The notes: generated from the sequence alone by a model not told the origin. Positions 24,811 to 34,116 are shown, counted from the first letter of the stretch. The stretch is DNA of 64,000 nucleotides from Algoriphagus marincola DSM 16067 (GCF_000429405.1 NZ_KE386897.1:70031-134030), one strand, 5' to 3'. Numbers and translations are program-made.

Positions 24811-25801
24811 CTCCTGTCAACATCTCCAAGACCCAATTGGTCGATGAGGCGGTTTGACCCGTACTGGGACTCTGGTTTTTTCCTAGTAAATCGTCCACAA
24901 TCAATTGAATCAGAGGCTGCTGAATGTGTTTGGGTAAATCAAATTGAAAATGCTTTTCGGTGTCACCATCCTTTTTAAGGTGGAATTCTCCTTTTCCAAA
25001 GGTCTCAAATCGGATTTGGCCTAGACTGCCATCAATGGTGATTTGATCGATCTGATTTTCTTTGGCGCTGGCAAAACTCCAATTACCTGTTCCCATGACG
25101 CCATTTTCAAATACATAGCTTCCAACGACCGTGTCTTCTGCCTCGTAGAGACCAGCTTGATTACTTTGAAATCCGGAAGCCTGTATGACCTTCCCAAAAA
25201 AGAATTGAAGCAAATCCAGTTGATGCGAGGCGAGATCATAAAAATATCCTCCTCCGGCAATCTCCAGATCTACCCGCCAATTATTCTCTAATTGCGCGAT
25301 GATTTCGGGTTCGGGCTCCTGCCGCATCTGAATATGAACGTTGCGTACAGACCCAATTTCTCCTCGCTCAAGAAGCTCCTTGATTTTGACAAAATGTGGT
25401 AATGCTCTTCGATAGTAGGCCACATATAGTGGAACCTGCGCTTTTTCACAAGCTTGGATCATGCTCAGGCATTCAGCGTAGGTTCGAGCCATGGGTTTTT
25501 CTACATACACGGGTTTTCCAGCCTTGGCAGCCAGTTCGGTGTAGGGTAGGTGCATATTTGGAGGCGTGGCGATGTAGATGGCATTGACCTCCGGATCATT
25601 TATCAGCTCCTCGGCATGGGTATACCATTTGGGGACTTGATGTCGATTTGCGTAGTCTTTTACCTTCTCCTCATTCCTTCGCATGACAGCTACCAAGCGG
25701 CTGTTTTGGATCAAATTCATGGCGGGGGCCGATTTGACTTCGCATACATTCCCAACCCCGATGATCCCCCATCGAACTTCCTCTTCTTTAATTTTCTTCA
25801 T
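24797..25801 (-). CDS. Gfo/Idh/MocA family oxidoreductase
   Basis: The 334-residue cytoplasmic enzyme begins with the NAD(P)-binding strand VRWGIIGVGNVCEVK, followed by AIYIATPPNMHLPY and the catalytic lysine motif VYVEKPMARTYAE (EKP). The C-terminal beta-sheet domain contains GGGYFYDLASHQLDLLQ, the usual substrate-site histidine region. Family members oxidise or epimerise sugars and inositols. The final residues (LTGGNGK) are encoded by the edge of a 7-bp tandem array, so the C-terminus may vary among strains. It is separated from the upstream haem protein gene by a terminator and appears to be expressed on its own. Confidence 0.9.
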   Translation of the reverse strand: MKKIKEEEVRWGIIGVGNVCEVKSAPAMNLIQNSRLVAVMRRNEEKVKDYANRHQVPKWYTHAEELINDPEVNAIYIATPPNMHLPYTELAAKAGKPVYVEKPMARTYAECLSMIQACEKAQVPLYVAYYRRALPHFVKIKELLERGEIGSVRNVHIQMRQEPEPEIIAQLENNWRVDLEIAGGGYFYDLASHQLDLLQFFFGKVIQASGFQSNQAGLYEAEDTVVGSYVFENGVMGTGNWSFASAKENQIDQITIDGSLGQIRFETFGKGEFHLKKDGDTEKHFQFDLPKHIQQPLIQLIVDDLLGKNQSPSTGQTASSTNWVLEMLTGGNGK

Positions 25802-25813
25802 AGGCTCAAAATA

Positions 25814-25842
25814 AAAATGACCCGGTAAATTCGGGCCATTTT
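25814..25842 (-). terminator. Intrinsic terminator of the haem-binding protein gene
   Basis: AAAATGACCCG (25814-25824) pairs with CGGGCCATTTT (25832-25842) with one mismatch and a 7-base loop. Read leftward the stem is followed by a T-rich stretch. It lies 11 bases beyond the stop at 25853. Confidence 0.65.
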
Positions 25843-25852
25843 ATTGCGTTTT

Positions 25853-26359
25853 TTATTGACTTGGTGGGGTCCTCCTTTTTCTGACTAGGCTATCGGCAGG
25901 GTACGTGGCTGCTAAATAAGCCATTTGATCCTTTGCCCAGTTGATCAATGCCAGACGCTCTTCTTCGGTTAAGTTGGCTTCAGGGTGCAGTCCAAAATAG
26001 GTGTAGGACTCCAGGGGCATTTCTTTCTCTTCTACCATTTCAATTACTTCTTCAAACTTGTGGTTTTGCACAGCGAGAGGAAGCTTGGTGAATTCGGAAA
26101 AATTCAAATGCCTTTTGCCATCATTCACATGGTCTGCCAAAAAATATTTGACAGGTTGAATGTTTGAATACCAAGGATAGCGAGTCAGGTTGGTATGGCA
26201 GTCATTACATGCACCTTTGAGGATAGTGGCGACATTATCTCCGATTTGGTAACTTTTTGAGATATCAAACTCCATGTCATTACTTTCATTTTTTTCCACA
26301 GGGATAAACTGGATTAGAACAAGGAGCGCTAGAAAAGCGATTGTGATTTTTTTCAACAT
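25853..26359 (-). CDS. Haem-binding domain protein (Haem_bd, CxxCH)
   Basis: The 168-residue protein starts with a membrane/signal segment (MLKKITIAFLALLVLIQFIP) and has a single c-type haem site C51-N-D-C54-H55 (KGACNDCHTN). Around it are the family features TRYPWYSNIQPV, LNFSEF and EKEMPLESYTYFGLHPEA...LT.EE...LINWA. Such proteins occur in the periplasm, often as accessory or fused domains of cytochrome-type oxidoreductases. The sixth haem ligand may be M in MPLESY. No redox partner is encoded next to it; a terminator follows. Confidence 0.85.
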   Translation of the reverse strand: MLKKITIAFLALLVLIQFIPVEKNESNDMEFDISKSYQIGDNVATILKGACNDCHTNLTRYPWYSNIQPVKYFLADHVNDGKRHLNFSEFTKLPLAVQNHKFEEVIEMVEEKEMPLESYTYFGLHPEANLTEEERLALINWAKDQMAYLAATYPADSLVRKRRTPPSQ

Positions 26360-26493
26360 GGCTGGGAGGGTTAGTTAAGGATTAGACAGGGTTTTTTCCT
26401 TGAGGTTTACTAATGATGGACTTAATACTTACCCTAATTTCATCCTAAATTTTTGATAAAATATGCTTTATATCTTAAAATTCGCTTAATTCT

Positions 26494-26691
26494 CTATTTC
26501 CTAAAGCGAACTCCATCAATCACCAAACTCAAACCAGCCTGAAATACTATCAGTCCCGCAGTTCCGTACCAAAACCAAGGTTCGCCAGATAGTTTGTTGA
26601 GTCCAGCATCGATGCACATGGAAAGTCCAGTACCCGTCAAAAGCAATCCAGATACCGACTGAATCAGCCATCGAAGTGTTTTCTTTTGCAT
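26494..26691 (-). CDS. Small two-helix membrane protein
   Basis: The 65-residue product has a basic N-terminus (MQKKTLRWL) and two hydrophobic segments (about 9-27 and 40-60). It ends with basic residues (VRFRK), giving an inside-inside topology. The start lies 10 bases after the stop of the exported ADP-ribosylglycohydrolase-fold gene, so they are probably cotranscribed. No family is recognised. Confidence 0.55.
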   Translation of the reverse strand: MQKKTLRWLIQSVSGLLLTGTGLSMCIDAGLNKLSGEPWFWYGTAGLIVFQAGLSLVIDGVRFRK

Positions 26692-26701
26692 TTCTATAAA
26701 T

Positions 26702-28108
26702 TTAAATTTTTGGAATTAGGTAGCGATTATTCTCAAGGTCTACTCCTCCATTCATACGCTCCTGTACCACCCGGTCAACGATCATGATTCCTGTTTCGGC
26801 CATATTTTCGAAGGTGTCCACTCCATCATTGGGGAATCCACCACGGGTCCGATGAATATAAAATCGATTGGAGAGCTTTTGACCAAAGGCTTTTTCTACT
26901 CCTTCTTTTCCTATTAAAAAACCGATCAATCCTCCCCAGGTAGCAGTTGGATTATCCGAATCCCAGCCGGCCAAAGTCCCGATTTTGATTGTTTCCTTTA
27001 AATCTCCTTCTCCATAGAAAAGGCTGACCAAACCTGCTCCAAAGTTGATGCCTGAGGCAAAGCATCCATTGCAAACAGGGTCTTTGTAATACCATTCGTA
27101 TCCGTCCTTTTTTTGGATCTGGTAAAGTGTGTGCAGGCTATCTCGGGTTTCTTCCCATGGTCTGCCTTGCTGATAACTTTCCCAGACAAAGTCATACATG
27201 CTGGCTACCTCAGATTCTGCTGGTAAATAGGCTCTTGCAGCTTTTGCGAGCCCAAAGACTTGGTCTTTGAGGGACAGGGTAGTATCCACCGTAGCAGCCA
27301 AGGAGTGCATTACTACATAGAATTGGGAGGCCCATTCGGCATTTTTTCTTGCGGTAGTTTGAATAGGAAGAGATGCGATTTCGAGGGCAATATCCGGTCT
27401 TCCGGGTGCAAAAAGGCCAAAGATCTCAGTAGTGAGCTGGGCATCAATCATTTCATACTCGGGATTGCTTTCAGGTGAACCAGTAGCAGGTGGGAGCATT
27501 CCTTCCCGCATCAGATCGTGCGCCCGTTGATTGGATACCCAGAGGTAGTTTTCGGGGGATTTTCCGTCTTTTCCGATAAAGGGTGTGTTTTCATCCGAGT
27601 AGATATGCTTCAACCAGCCGTCTCGAATCTGCTCAGGGCTCAGCTGAGTAGTTTGATGCTGAAAAGTAAGGTACTGATACATATACTCGATATCGGTATC
27701 ATCATCCGCTCCCCAAATACTATCCTCTCCAAGCAAAACAAAGTCAATCTTCCTGCCATATTCTGGAACGGTGTCTTCCCAAATTGCAGGTTGGTCAAGG
27801 CCTCCCCAATTTTCCCGAGTGTAAAACCCTGCGCCCTTGCCATCTTTTCCTTCACCACCGATTTTATCCATTTCAGTGATCAGTCCGGTCCAGTTGGCAA
27901 TGCATTGGCCTAGCCAAAAGCCATAAAGCTGGCCGGTATATTTACTTCTGGAAATGATTTGATCAGTGGGAGAAGGGGTGTATTTCTCGTAGCTTAGGTT
28001 TGGGTTTGAAATGACGTTTTCCTTTTCCTGTGGATTCGAACAAGCAATCAAAATAAAGATTGAAAAAGTCAAAGAAATCCAGACGGTTGTTTTGGGAGAT
28101 TTTAGCAT
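26702..28108 (-). CDS. Exported ADP-ribosylglycohydrolase-fold lipoprotein
   Basis: The 468-residue protein has a lipoprotein signal with C23 (FSIFILIACSN). The mature part has the ADP-ribosylglycohydrolase layout: YTGQLYGFWLGQCIANWTG at the first helix, WGADDDTDIEYMY with the first metal site acids, and GTLAGWDSDNPTATWGGLIGFLIG with the second. Cytoplasmic relatives remove ADP-ribose or reset dinitrogenase reductase, but an outer-membrane lipoprotein cannot meet those targets easily. A role on an extracellular glycoside or nucleotide-like substrate is an inference. The small membrane protein gene follows after 10 bases. Confidence 0.78.
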   Translation of the reverse strand: MLKSPKTTVWISLTFSIFILIACSNPQEKENVISNPNLSYEKYTPSPTDQIISRSKYTGQLYGFWLGQCIANWTGLITEMDKIGGEGKDGKGAGFYTRENWGGLDQPAIWEDTVPEYGRKIDFVLLGEDSIWGADDDTDIEYMYQYLTFQHQTTQLSPEQIRDGWLKHIYSDENTPFIGKDGKSPENYLWVSNQRAHDLMREGMLPPATGSPESNPEYEMIDAQLTTEIFGLFAPGRPDIALEIASLPIQTTARKNAEWASQFYVVMHSLAATVDTTLSLKDQVFGLAKAARAYLPAESEVASMYDFVWESYQQGRPWEETRDSLHTLYQIQKKDGYEWYYKDPVCNGCFASGINFGAGLVSLFYGEGDLKETIKIGTLAGWDSDNPTATWGGLIGFLIGKEGVEKAFGQKLSNRFYIHRTRGGFPNDGVDTFENMAETGIMIVDRVVQERMNGGVDLENNRYLIPKI

Positions 28109-28229
28109 GGGTATGATTTGATCTTTAGATGACTAAAGTAAAAAAATCAATAGTAAATCTGTTGAAAAATGGCCAAAGGATTCCCCGAAACCCATTAAAG
28201 CCTTTCCAAAAACCTTCAAGTTTTGATCT

Positions 28230-30665
28230 CTACCTTGAAAGGGTTCCATTTCCGCCCTCCTGTAAGGCATCGATGGGGTTAGCGCGATAACTTCTCAGAG
28301 CTTGAATCTGAATGATGAAAAGTGTCAATAGACCAAATAGGATCAGTGGCAAAAGTAGAACCCACCAGCCAATAGCTATTCGGAAAGCATAATCTTGAAG
28401 CCAGCTATTTCCCAAAAAATAAATACATGGAATACTAATCAATCCTGCAATTAGCAAAGAAGGAACCGTTCCCTTTCCTAAAATTGCTACCACGTCTTTA
28501 AACTCTGCACCGAGTGTTTTTCTAATTCCTATCTCCTTTACTTTAGTAGTAGCCAAAAAGAAAGTAAGCCCGAAAAAGCCCAAAGAGGCGACTAGAATTG
28601 CCAACCCTGAGAAAATCTGGAACACTTGGAAGAAATTCTGATCTTGCTGGTATTGCTGATTGTAAAACTCATCCAAGTAAAAATAATTAAAGGGGTTGCC
28701 GGGAAAGGCTTGCTCCCAAGAGGCTTTCAAGTCGCTTAATAGCGCTGTTTCCGAAGAAGAGTTGAATTTTAGATAGAGGTAAGAGTCCGGCTGCTTTCCC
28801 TTCTCAAAAATGATGGGTTGATATGCTTCACGAAGTGAAAACTGGTGAAAATTCTTGATAACGCCGATGATCTCTGGGGTACTGTTTCTCCTGTAATGAA
28901 TCCGTTGGCCGATGGCATCCTCTGGGGATTCGAATCCTAAAAGTTTGGAAGCTTCCTCATTGATGATGACGGTTTCTTGCCCACTGGAAGCGTTATTAAA
29001 GCCTCTTCCAGCCAGGATTTCTAATTTAAATTCGGGGATAAAATCCTCATCTATTTGTGTGAATGAATAGTTGTTGGCCTCTTCTTCAGGGACGGAAAGT
29101 CTCCTTACATATCCCTCGGCATTACCCGAAATCAACTTGCCGGGAATGAAATTTGCAGCACTTACACCTTTGATTCGGCTGTCAGTCTTTAGCGAACTTT
29201 GAAAGCTCCCAAGTCGCTGTCCTAAATCAAATTCTGAATTTTCTACACTTGGTCCATTCAGGACCAGTGTTTTTTCCAGCTCCAAACCAGCATTGCTTTC
29301 CTGCATAAAACGTAGTTGGGCTGAGATCAAAAGGGTGAATCCGATGACGAAAATTGATATCGCAAATTGGAAAACAACGATGGGGCGCTGGATTTTTAAT
29401 TGACTCTGTGACTTGGAGGAAAGGGATTGATAGGAGCTTTTGGAAACTAACCAGGCCGGGTAAAGACCAGAAAAGAGGACGGCGGCAGCAATGATTGCCA
29501 ATTGGTAGCCGATTCCAAGATTGAAAATCATCTCATGGAGTAGGTCGATATTTGTAAGTGAAAAAAGGAATGGGTTGACTAAGGCGATTAACAAAAAAGC
29601 CAACACTGTTGCGATTAAATTTACGAATATTGCCTCTGTAAAAAGCTGTTCGAAGAGTTGGTACTTCCGGGCCCAAAATATCTTCCTCAATCCGATTTCC
29701 TTGTGCCGCTGAATGGCTCTTGCCGTAGCAAAGTTGACATAATTGCAACCTGCGATCACCAAAATTAAAACTGCCAAGGCGGCCAACAGGTACAAGGCCT
29801 GCTCGCTTCCATTGCTTTTGAACTCATTGAGCAGACTGGATTTAAGGTGAATGTCCTCTAAGCCAAGGGAATAAAACTGAAGCCCTGAATCGGGAAAGGT
29901 TTCTGTAGCAATTTGGCCCAAGGCTTCGTCTAAATCCGCCTGATTCCCATTTTTTGGCAGTTTGACATAGGTGTAGAGACTGTTGCCCCAATTGGAAAAT
30001 TCCTGATCTGGATTGTTGTAAAGGTTAAGAGAAATCAAGGCCGAAAACTCCAAATGGGTATTTCCGGGAATGTCTTGGATTATCCCTGCGACGGTATAGT
30101 TTTTGAATTCTTCGTAGCCATCCGCTCCATAGGCCCCATAAGCTCCGTTGATAATGATAGGTTTGCCCACGGGATCTGTTTTTCCGAATAGTTTGAGAGC
30201 AAGTGACTCCGTCAAAATCACGGATTGTGGGGTGTTCTTCCAATTACTGGCGGATCCAGCTATAAACTCAAAGTCAAAAAAGTCAAAAAAACCGTTTTCT
30301 ACTCCAAGGATTCCATCTTGCTGGAAGATCGTTTCTTCAAACTGAATACTGGTGTTTTGTGCCAGAGGATGTATTCGAAGGACAGCCTCTGCTCCAGCAA
30401 AATCATTTCGTATTTTTTCGCCCACGCGAGAATAGGTGCTTGCAGAAGCACTAATGACCTCATTTTCCAGACTCTTCAATTCAGAGACTCGATAGATTTG
30501 ATCTGAGTGGCTGTGAAATTTATCGTAGCTTTTTTCGTAGGACCAAAAACTGAAGATTAATAGGCAAGAAGCCAAGCCAACACTCAATCCAAAAATGCTT
30601 ACGATGGAATAAAATGGATGGAATTTGATTCCTCGAATGCTGGTCTTGATGTAATGTCTAAGCAT
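28230..30665 (-). CDS. MacB/FtsX-type ABC transporter permease
   Basis: The 811-residue protein has the duplicated MacB-like architecture found in Bacteroidota. It has an N-terminal helix (HPFYSIVSIFGLSVGLASCLLIF), a periplasmic MacB_PCD domain (YRVSELKSLENE...), three helices around 285-425 (FtsX: RAIQRHKEIGLRKIFWARKYQLFEQL), a second helix near 430-450, a second periplasmic domain, and a final FtsX block (KVKEIGIRKTLGAEFKDVVAILGKG). It has no ATPase domain, so it needs a separate ATPase; none is adjacent. Such systems transmit mechanical force across the envelope for lipoprotein, peptide or drug export. Confidence 0.88.
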   Translation of the reverse strand: MLRHYIKTSIRGIKFHPFYSIVSIFGLSVGLASCLLIFSFWSYEKSYDKFHSHSDQIYRVSELKSLENEVISASASTYSRVGEKIRNDFAGAEAVLRIHPLAQNTSIQFEETIFQQDGILGVENGFFDFFDFEFIAGSASNWKNTPQSVILTESLALKLFGKTDPVGKPIIINGAYGAYGADGYEEFKNYTVAGIIQDIPGNTHLEFSALISLNLYNNPDQEFSNWGNSLYTYVKLPKNGNQADLDEALGQIATETFPDSGLQFYSLGLEDIHLKSSLLNEFKSNGSEQALYLLAALAVLILVIAGCNYVNFATARAIQRHKEIGLRKIFWARKYQLFEQLFTEAIFVNLIATVLAFLLIALVNPFLFSLTNIDLLHEMIFNLGIGYQLAIIAAAVLFSGLYPAWLVSKSSYQSLSSKSQSQLKIQRPIVVFQFAISIFVIGFTLLISAQLRFMQESNAGLELEKTLVLNGPSVENSEFDLGQRLGSFQSSLKTDSRIKGVSAANFIPGKLISGNAEGYVRRLSVPEEEANNYSFTQIDEDFIPEFKLEILAGRGFNNASSGQETVIINEEASKLLGFESPEDAIGQRIHYRRNSTPEIIGVIKNFHQFSLREAYQPIIFEKGKQPDSYLYLKFNSSSETALLSDLKASWEQAFPGNPFNYFYLDEFYNQQYQQDQNFFQVFQIFSGLAILVASLGFFGLTFFLATTKVKEIGIRKTLGAEFKDVVAILGKGTVPSLLIAGLISIPCIYFLGNSWLQDYAFRIAIGWWVLLLPLILFGLLTLFIIQIQALRSYRANPIDALQEGGNGTLSR

Positions 30666-30990
30666 GCCTTAATTCTAAATACCTACAAACTTTTTGACCA
30701 AAGTCTTGCCAGAAAAAATATCCATTTTTTAGGCCTAATGGAAGAATTGAGGTTCTCAAGCTCTTTTTATTCGATCAAAATTGTCCGAAAATGGGAAAAT
30801 ATTAAAAATCCATTGTTGTTGGATGGCAACACTCCCCCTCATTTTCATCTGATTATAATTTGTTTTTTAGAGGTCAGATGGTCCCGAAAGCCTTCGGGGT
30901 GACGATTAACTCCGATATATCGGAGCATTTCCCTGTGTTTTTAATGATTATTTTAATCGTGTCGAATTCATCATCTTTTTTTTATTAGTT

Positions 30991-31076
30991 CTTTTGGCTT
31001 GACCCAAAAGAACCAAAAGGTCAAGACGCAGCAATGCTTCCGCCCGCATTGCCGACGCGCCCCCCGCTGCTGCGTC
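30991..31076. repeat. GC-rich block of nested inverted repeats
   Basis: CTTTTGG (30991-30997) is complementary to CCAAAAG at 31004-31010 and again at 31013-31019. CTTGACC (30998-31004) pairs with GGTCAAG (31019-31025). GACGCAGCA (31025-31033) pairs with TGCTGCGTC (31068-31076), and inside it GCAATGC (31031-31037) pairs with GCATTGC (31046-31052). The right half is far richer in G+C than its surroundings. It looks like a small mobile or REP-type element, or a structured RNA. Confidence 0.55.
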
Positions 31077-31295
31077 GACCCACCGCACTCACTAATTATT
31101 GGGAGGATGCTTGTGATCTCCTCTGACTATTCCAGTTTTTTGAAAGTAATTCTTTAGTAATTTTATTAATCTGAGAAAACACAGTAACACCAACCATGAG
31201 TGGTCTGATTTTTTTGGGGAAAGCGGAAGTAAAACTTTAGACAAAAAATAAAACCTAGTAATTTTTATTTTGCACGCAATTGAGAAAATGACAAC

Positions 31296-31326
31296 AAAAA
31301 AACCGTGAGTTTTTGGCCCACGGTTT
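31296..31326 (-). terminator. Intrinsic terminator of the leftward oxidoreductase gene
   Basis: AAACCGTG (31300-31307) and CACGGTTT (31319-31326) form an 8-bp stem. Read leftward it ends in an uninterrupted T run (the A run at 31296-31302). It lies 23 bases past the stop at 31350. Confidence 0.8.
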
Positions 31327-31349
31327 ATGCAATTACTTTAAGTCAGAGT

Positions 31350-32816
31350 TTACACCTCAAATCCCTTGCGATATTGTCTACCGACAAACTGATTGGCTTC
31401 CTCAAGATTGGTGATTCGCATGTTTTCTCCATCCCAAAGTAGCTTTTTGCGGGCGAAGAATTCTTGGCGACCCTGAGCGTTTTCTCTTCTGAGCATATAG
31501 CTTCTTATTGCCAAATTACCCATCAAAACGGTCTCTGTCATTGGGCCGGCATAGTCAAAGGAAGATGTCAAACCTTGATGCTCCGGTGAGTTGAAACCAG
31601 CCTTACAAGCCTCTACCCAAAGTCTCTGATGGCCATATTCTCTTTCGAATCCTTCCTCAGACTGAGGTCCTTCCTCTTTCGTGCCGTCATTGAGATAAAG
31701 CTTGGGCATAAGTGGAGACGAATCGTTGATATTGGTAGAGATGATTCCCTTTTCTCCTATGATAAGCACTCCGTTGGCAGAATTAGCACCTCCGATGTCA
31801 TCGTTGGCCGGAATGATGTCAGGGTGTGCCGGTCTGATACCTCCATCCATCCAGGCCATTTCGATGGGTGATTTGCTTTTGGCAGTAGCGTCAAAATGTA
31901 AGGTTATAAAGGAGGAAGCTGGGCAACCCTCCGGATGGTAATCAGGTGTCCACATCTGACTGAAAACGGATCCTACGCTACATTCGGCATCTTTTGGATA
32001 GTGAAGTCCCAAAGTTCGGAACGGAATATCGATCAAGTGACATCCTACGTCGCCCAGTGCGCCGGTTCCATAATCCCACCAGCCTCTCCAGTTGAATGGA
32101 TGAAGATTTGGGGTGAAAGGAATTTCCGGTGCTGGTCCTAGCCAAAGGTCCCATTCTAAAGCATCAGGCTTTGCTCCTGGCTCTGCCTTTGGAAAAGCTC
32201 CACCCTGAGGCCATACAGGACGATTGGTCCAAACCTGAACCTTGCTTATTGCACCGATTCTATCTTCGTCTACCCATTGTTGAACGAGTTTCAAAAGCGG
32301 ATTGGACCCACCCTGATTACCCATTTGGGTAACCACCTTTTGAGATCTTGCCATTTCGGTAAGCATTCTGGCCTCCCGGATGTTGTGGGTCATGGGCTTT
32401 TGGACGTAGACATGCTTTCCGCGCTCCATGGCATACTTGGCAGCAGGGCCGTGTACATGGTCAGGGGTGGATATCGTCACCGCATCAATGTCCTTTTCCT
32501 TGTCCAGCATCTCCCGGTAGTCTGCATAGAGTTTTGCACTGGGGAAATTGTCTACAGAACGCTTGGCAGATCCAGCGAAATCTACATCACAGAGCGCTAC
32601 CACCCGCTCTCTTCCACCTACGGATGCCAATTCAATATCACTTGCACCTTTTCCACCTGCGCCTATCGCAGCCAAATTCAACTGGTCAGAAGGAGCTGTA
32701 AAGCCCACCCCTCCCAATACATTTCTTGGTACAATGAAAAAAGAAGAAGCGATGGCGGCATTTTTGATGAAATCCCGTCGAGTCTGTTCTGAAGATAGTT
32801 TTTTGGGTTTTTTCAT
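31350..32816 (-). CDS. Tat-exported Gfo/Idh/MocA family oxidoreductase
   Basis: The 488-residue protein begins with a twin-arginine signal (EQTRRDFIKNAAIASSFFIVP), so it is exported folded with its cofactor. The nucleotide-binding strand is LNLAAIGAGGKGASDI, followed by AVTISTPDHVHGPAA and the catalytic KP motif HVYVQKPMTHNIREA. The C-terminal domain contains GTGALGDVGCHLIDIPFRTLGL. Exported members of this family are frequent in glycan-degrading Bacteroidota, and some act by NAD-dependent redox glycoside cleavage; the substrate here is unknown. It is monocistronic with a terminator after it. Confidence 0.9.
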   Translation of the reverse strand: MKKPKKLSSEQTRRDFIKNAAIASSFFIVPRNVLGGVGFTAPSDQLNLAAIGAGGKGASDIELASVGGRERVVALCDVDFAGSAKRSVDNFPSAKLYADYREMLDKEKDIDAVTISTPDHVHGPAAKYAMERGKHVYVQKPMTHNIREARMLTEMARSQKVVTQMGNQGGSNPLLKLVQQWVDEDRIGAISKVQVWTNRPVWPQGGAFPKAEPGAKPDALEWDLWLGPAPEIPFTPNLHPFNWRGWWDYGTGALGDVGCHLIDIPFRTLGLHYPKDAECSVGSVFSQMWTPDYHPEGCPASSFITLHFDATAKSKSPIEMAWMDGGIRPAHPDIIPANDDIGGANSANGVLIIGEKGIISTNINDSSPLMPKLYLNDGTKEEGPQSEEGFEREYGHQRLWVEACKAGFNSPEHQGLTSSFDYAGPMTETVLMGNLAIRSYMLRRENAQGRQEFFARKKLLWDGENMRITNLEEANQFVGRQYRKGFEV

Positions 32817-33054
32817 TGGATTATTGTTGTTTTTTAATGGTCAAATGGAACCTCGAAAATCGTTGCTTACAAGCAATTTTGAATCCGATTATCATCGATT
32901 TGGGATGCATTGTTGGGCTGACGAAATACTCGATTTCATGGTTTTCGGTAATTATCAATTCTAAAATAGTGAATTCTATTCCTAGAAAAAGGCTTTTGGT
33001 GTAAAAGCCGCGATTCATCAAGAGATTTTGTTGCTAGTGAGATGTAATACCAAG

Positions 33055-34116
33055 TCAAAGACATTGAGGGGAGCGAATCCTTCCCAAAAAGAAGATGGTT
33101 ACAAAAACAATAATTACTATAACTGGAATACTATAAATCGTCAGTAGGAAAATTGCGAAAAATGCTATCAAAGCCATCCTTACCCAGCCCATTTGAAAAC
33201 TTCTCCACTGGATCAGGCCAAAGAGTGCAAGATTCAATACCAGCCAAAATCCACATATTGTTACCAAATCTAGGCTCAATCCTAGCCATCCAAATTTGAT
33301 AAGTAAAATAAGTACTTCCGGAAAGAGAAGTAGCGCTGCGTTGATCAGGTGATCACGAGTTTTGGTGAATAGTGATCTCGGGAAGTTTCTAAAATAGGCG
33401 AGTTGATCTTGATCAAAATCTACCTTATCGATCCAAATCGGGATATGAATATAGGCTGAACAAAGAAGTCCAAACTGGAGCCAACGCAAATCGTAGCTAC
33501 CCGAAGAGAATGAAACTAGAAAGCCATTCAAAAGCAAAACAGAAAGGGCTTTGATCGCGAGAAGGAGCAAAGGTCTATCCGCTTTCAGATGCGTCACAAA
33601 CCAAAATGGGTAGGGGACAATGGGGAATAATTTGGATTGAGCAATGATGTGTTCAGGAATAGGTTTTTGAACTTTTTGGTATAGAAGTACAAGGCCTATC
33701 GCGAAAATCAGGAAGAGCGTGATCCAAAGCACAAGGACTTTGAGGGAAGCGTCCAAACCCAAGCTTATAAAGGTTAAAAACAATCCATAAATCCAGATCA
33801 TAAGGTTGTTTGATACCCACTGAATGAAATAGAACCTCAAGAAATCCTTTTTTGATAGGAAGGCTAAATTTTGAAAAATTCGATACTTTGGATCGTTTAG
33901 AAGTCGAAGTAGGAAGCGAATTTGAAAAAAAGAATAGGTCACAAATGCGAGTAATAAAACGATATATCCAAAATCACTTTGGAGTAATCGATCGGCCACT
34001 AGGATATGCTGTTTGTATTCCATAAAGACGCCAACTATCAGGAGCACTAGCACAAAAAACCCCATAAAGGCTTTGTAAAATGGAGCAACAAATGATTTTA
34101 TATAAATCTCCCGCAT
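33055..34116 (-). CDS. Membrane component of a two-gene ABC transporter
   Basis: The 353-residue protein has about nine or ten hydrophobic segments from residue 12 to the C-terminus (for example FMGFFVLVLLIVGVFM and IALIAFFAIFLLTIYSIPVIVII) and few charged loops. Its TAA stop-side partner is the ATPase gene directly upstream: the ATPase stop and this ATG share one base (TAATG), so translation is coupled. It is therefore the likely permease or gliding/export membrane subunit. The sequence is not close to a family that I can name; an ABC-2-like exporter is the best guess. Confidence 0.65.
   Translation of the reverse strand: MREIYIKSFVAPFYKAFMGFFVLVLLIVGVFMEYKQHILVADRLLQSDFGYIVLLLAFVTYSFFQIRFLLRLLNDPKYRIFQNLAFLSKKDFLRFYFIQWVSNNLMIWIYGLFLTFISLGLDASLKVLVLWITLFLIFAIGLVLLYQKVQKPIPEHIIAQSKLFPIVPYPFWFVTHLKADRPLLLLAIKALSVLLLNGFLVSFSSGSYDLRWLQFGLLCSAYIHIPIWIDKVDFDQDQLAYFRNFPRSLFTKTRDHLINAALLLFPEVLILLIKFGWLGLSLDLVTICGFWLVLNLALFGLIQWRSFQMGWVRMALIAFFAIFLLTIYSIPVIVIIVFVTIFFLGRIRSPQCL

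Larger units (their letters stand above)
30666..31349. other. Long intergenic region with structured elements
   Basis: No gene was found in these 684 bases. Visible structures are a CCCGAA/TTCGGG hairpin near 30884-30900, the 16-base self-complementary CTCCGATATATCGGAG at 30910-30925, a GC-rich structured block at 30991-31076, and the terminator at 31296-31326. The rest is AT-rich. The upstream promoter of the MacB-like gene should lie near the left end. A 95-codon frame at 30618-30902 is judged spurious. Confidence 0.5.

Noticed and set aside
24521..24847. 108-codon open frame on the plus strand
   Set aside because: It is made of AT-rich sequence and the ACTTCCC repeats and runs into the antisense of the oxidoreductase gene.
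30618..30902. 95-codon open frame on the plus strand
   Set aside because: It begins antisense to the permease gene and continues into structured noncoding DNA without protein-like composition.
32277..32792. 171-codon open frame on the plus strand
   Set aside because: It is antisense to the Tat-exported oxidoreductase, whose motifs are complete; no independent coding evidence.
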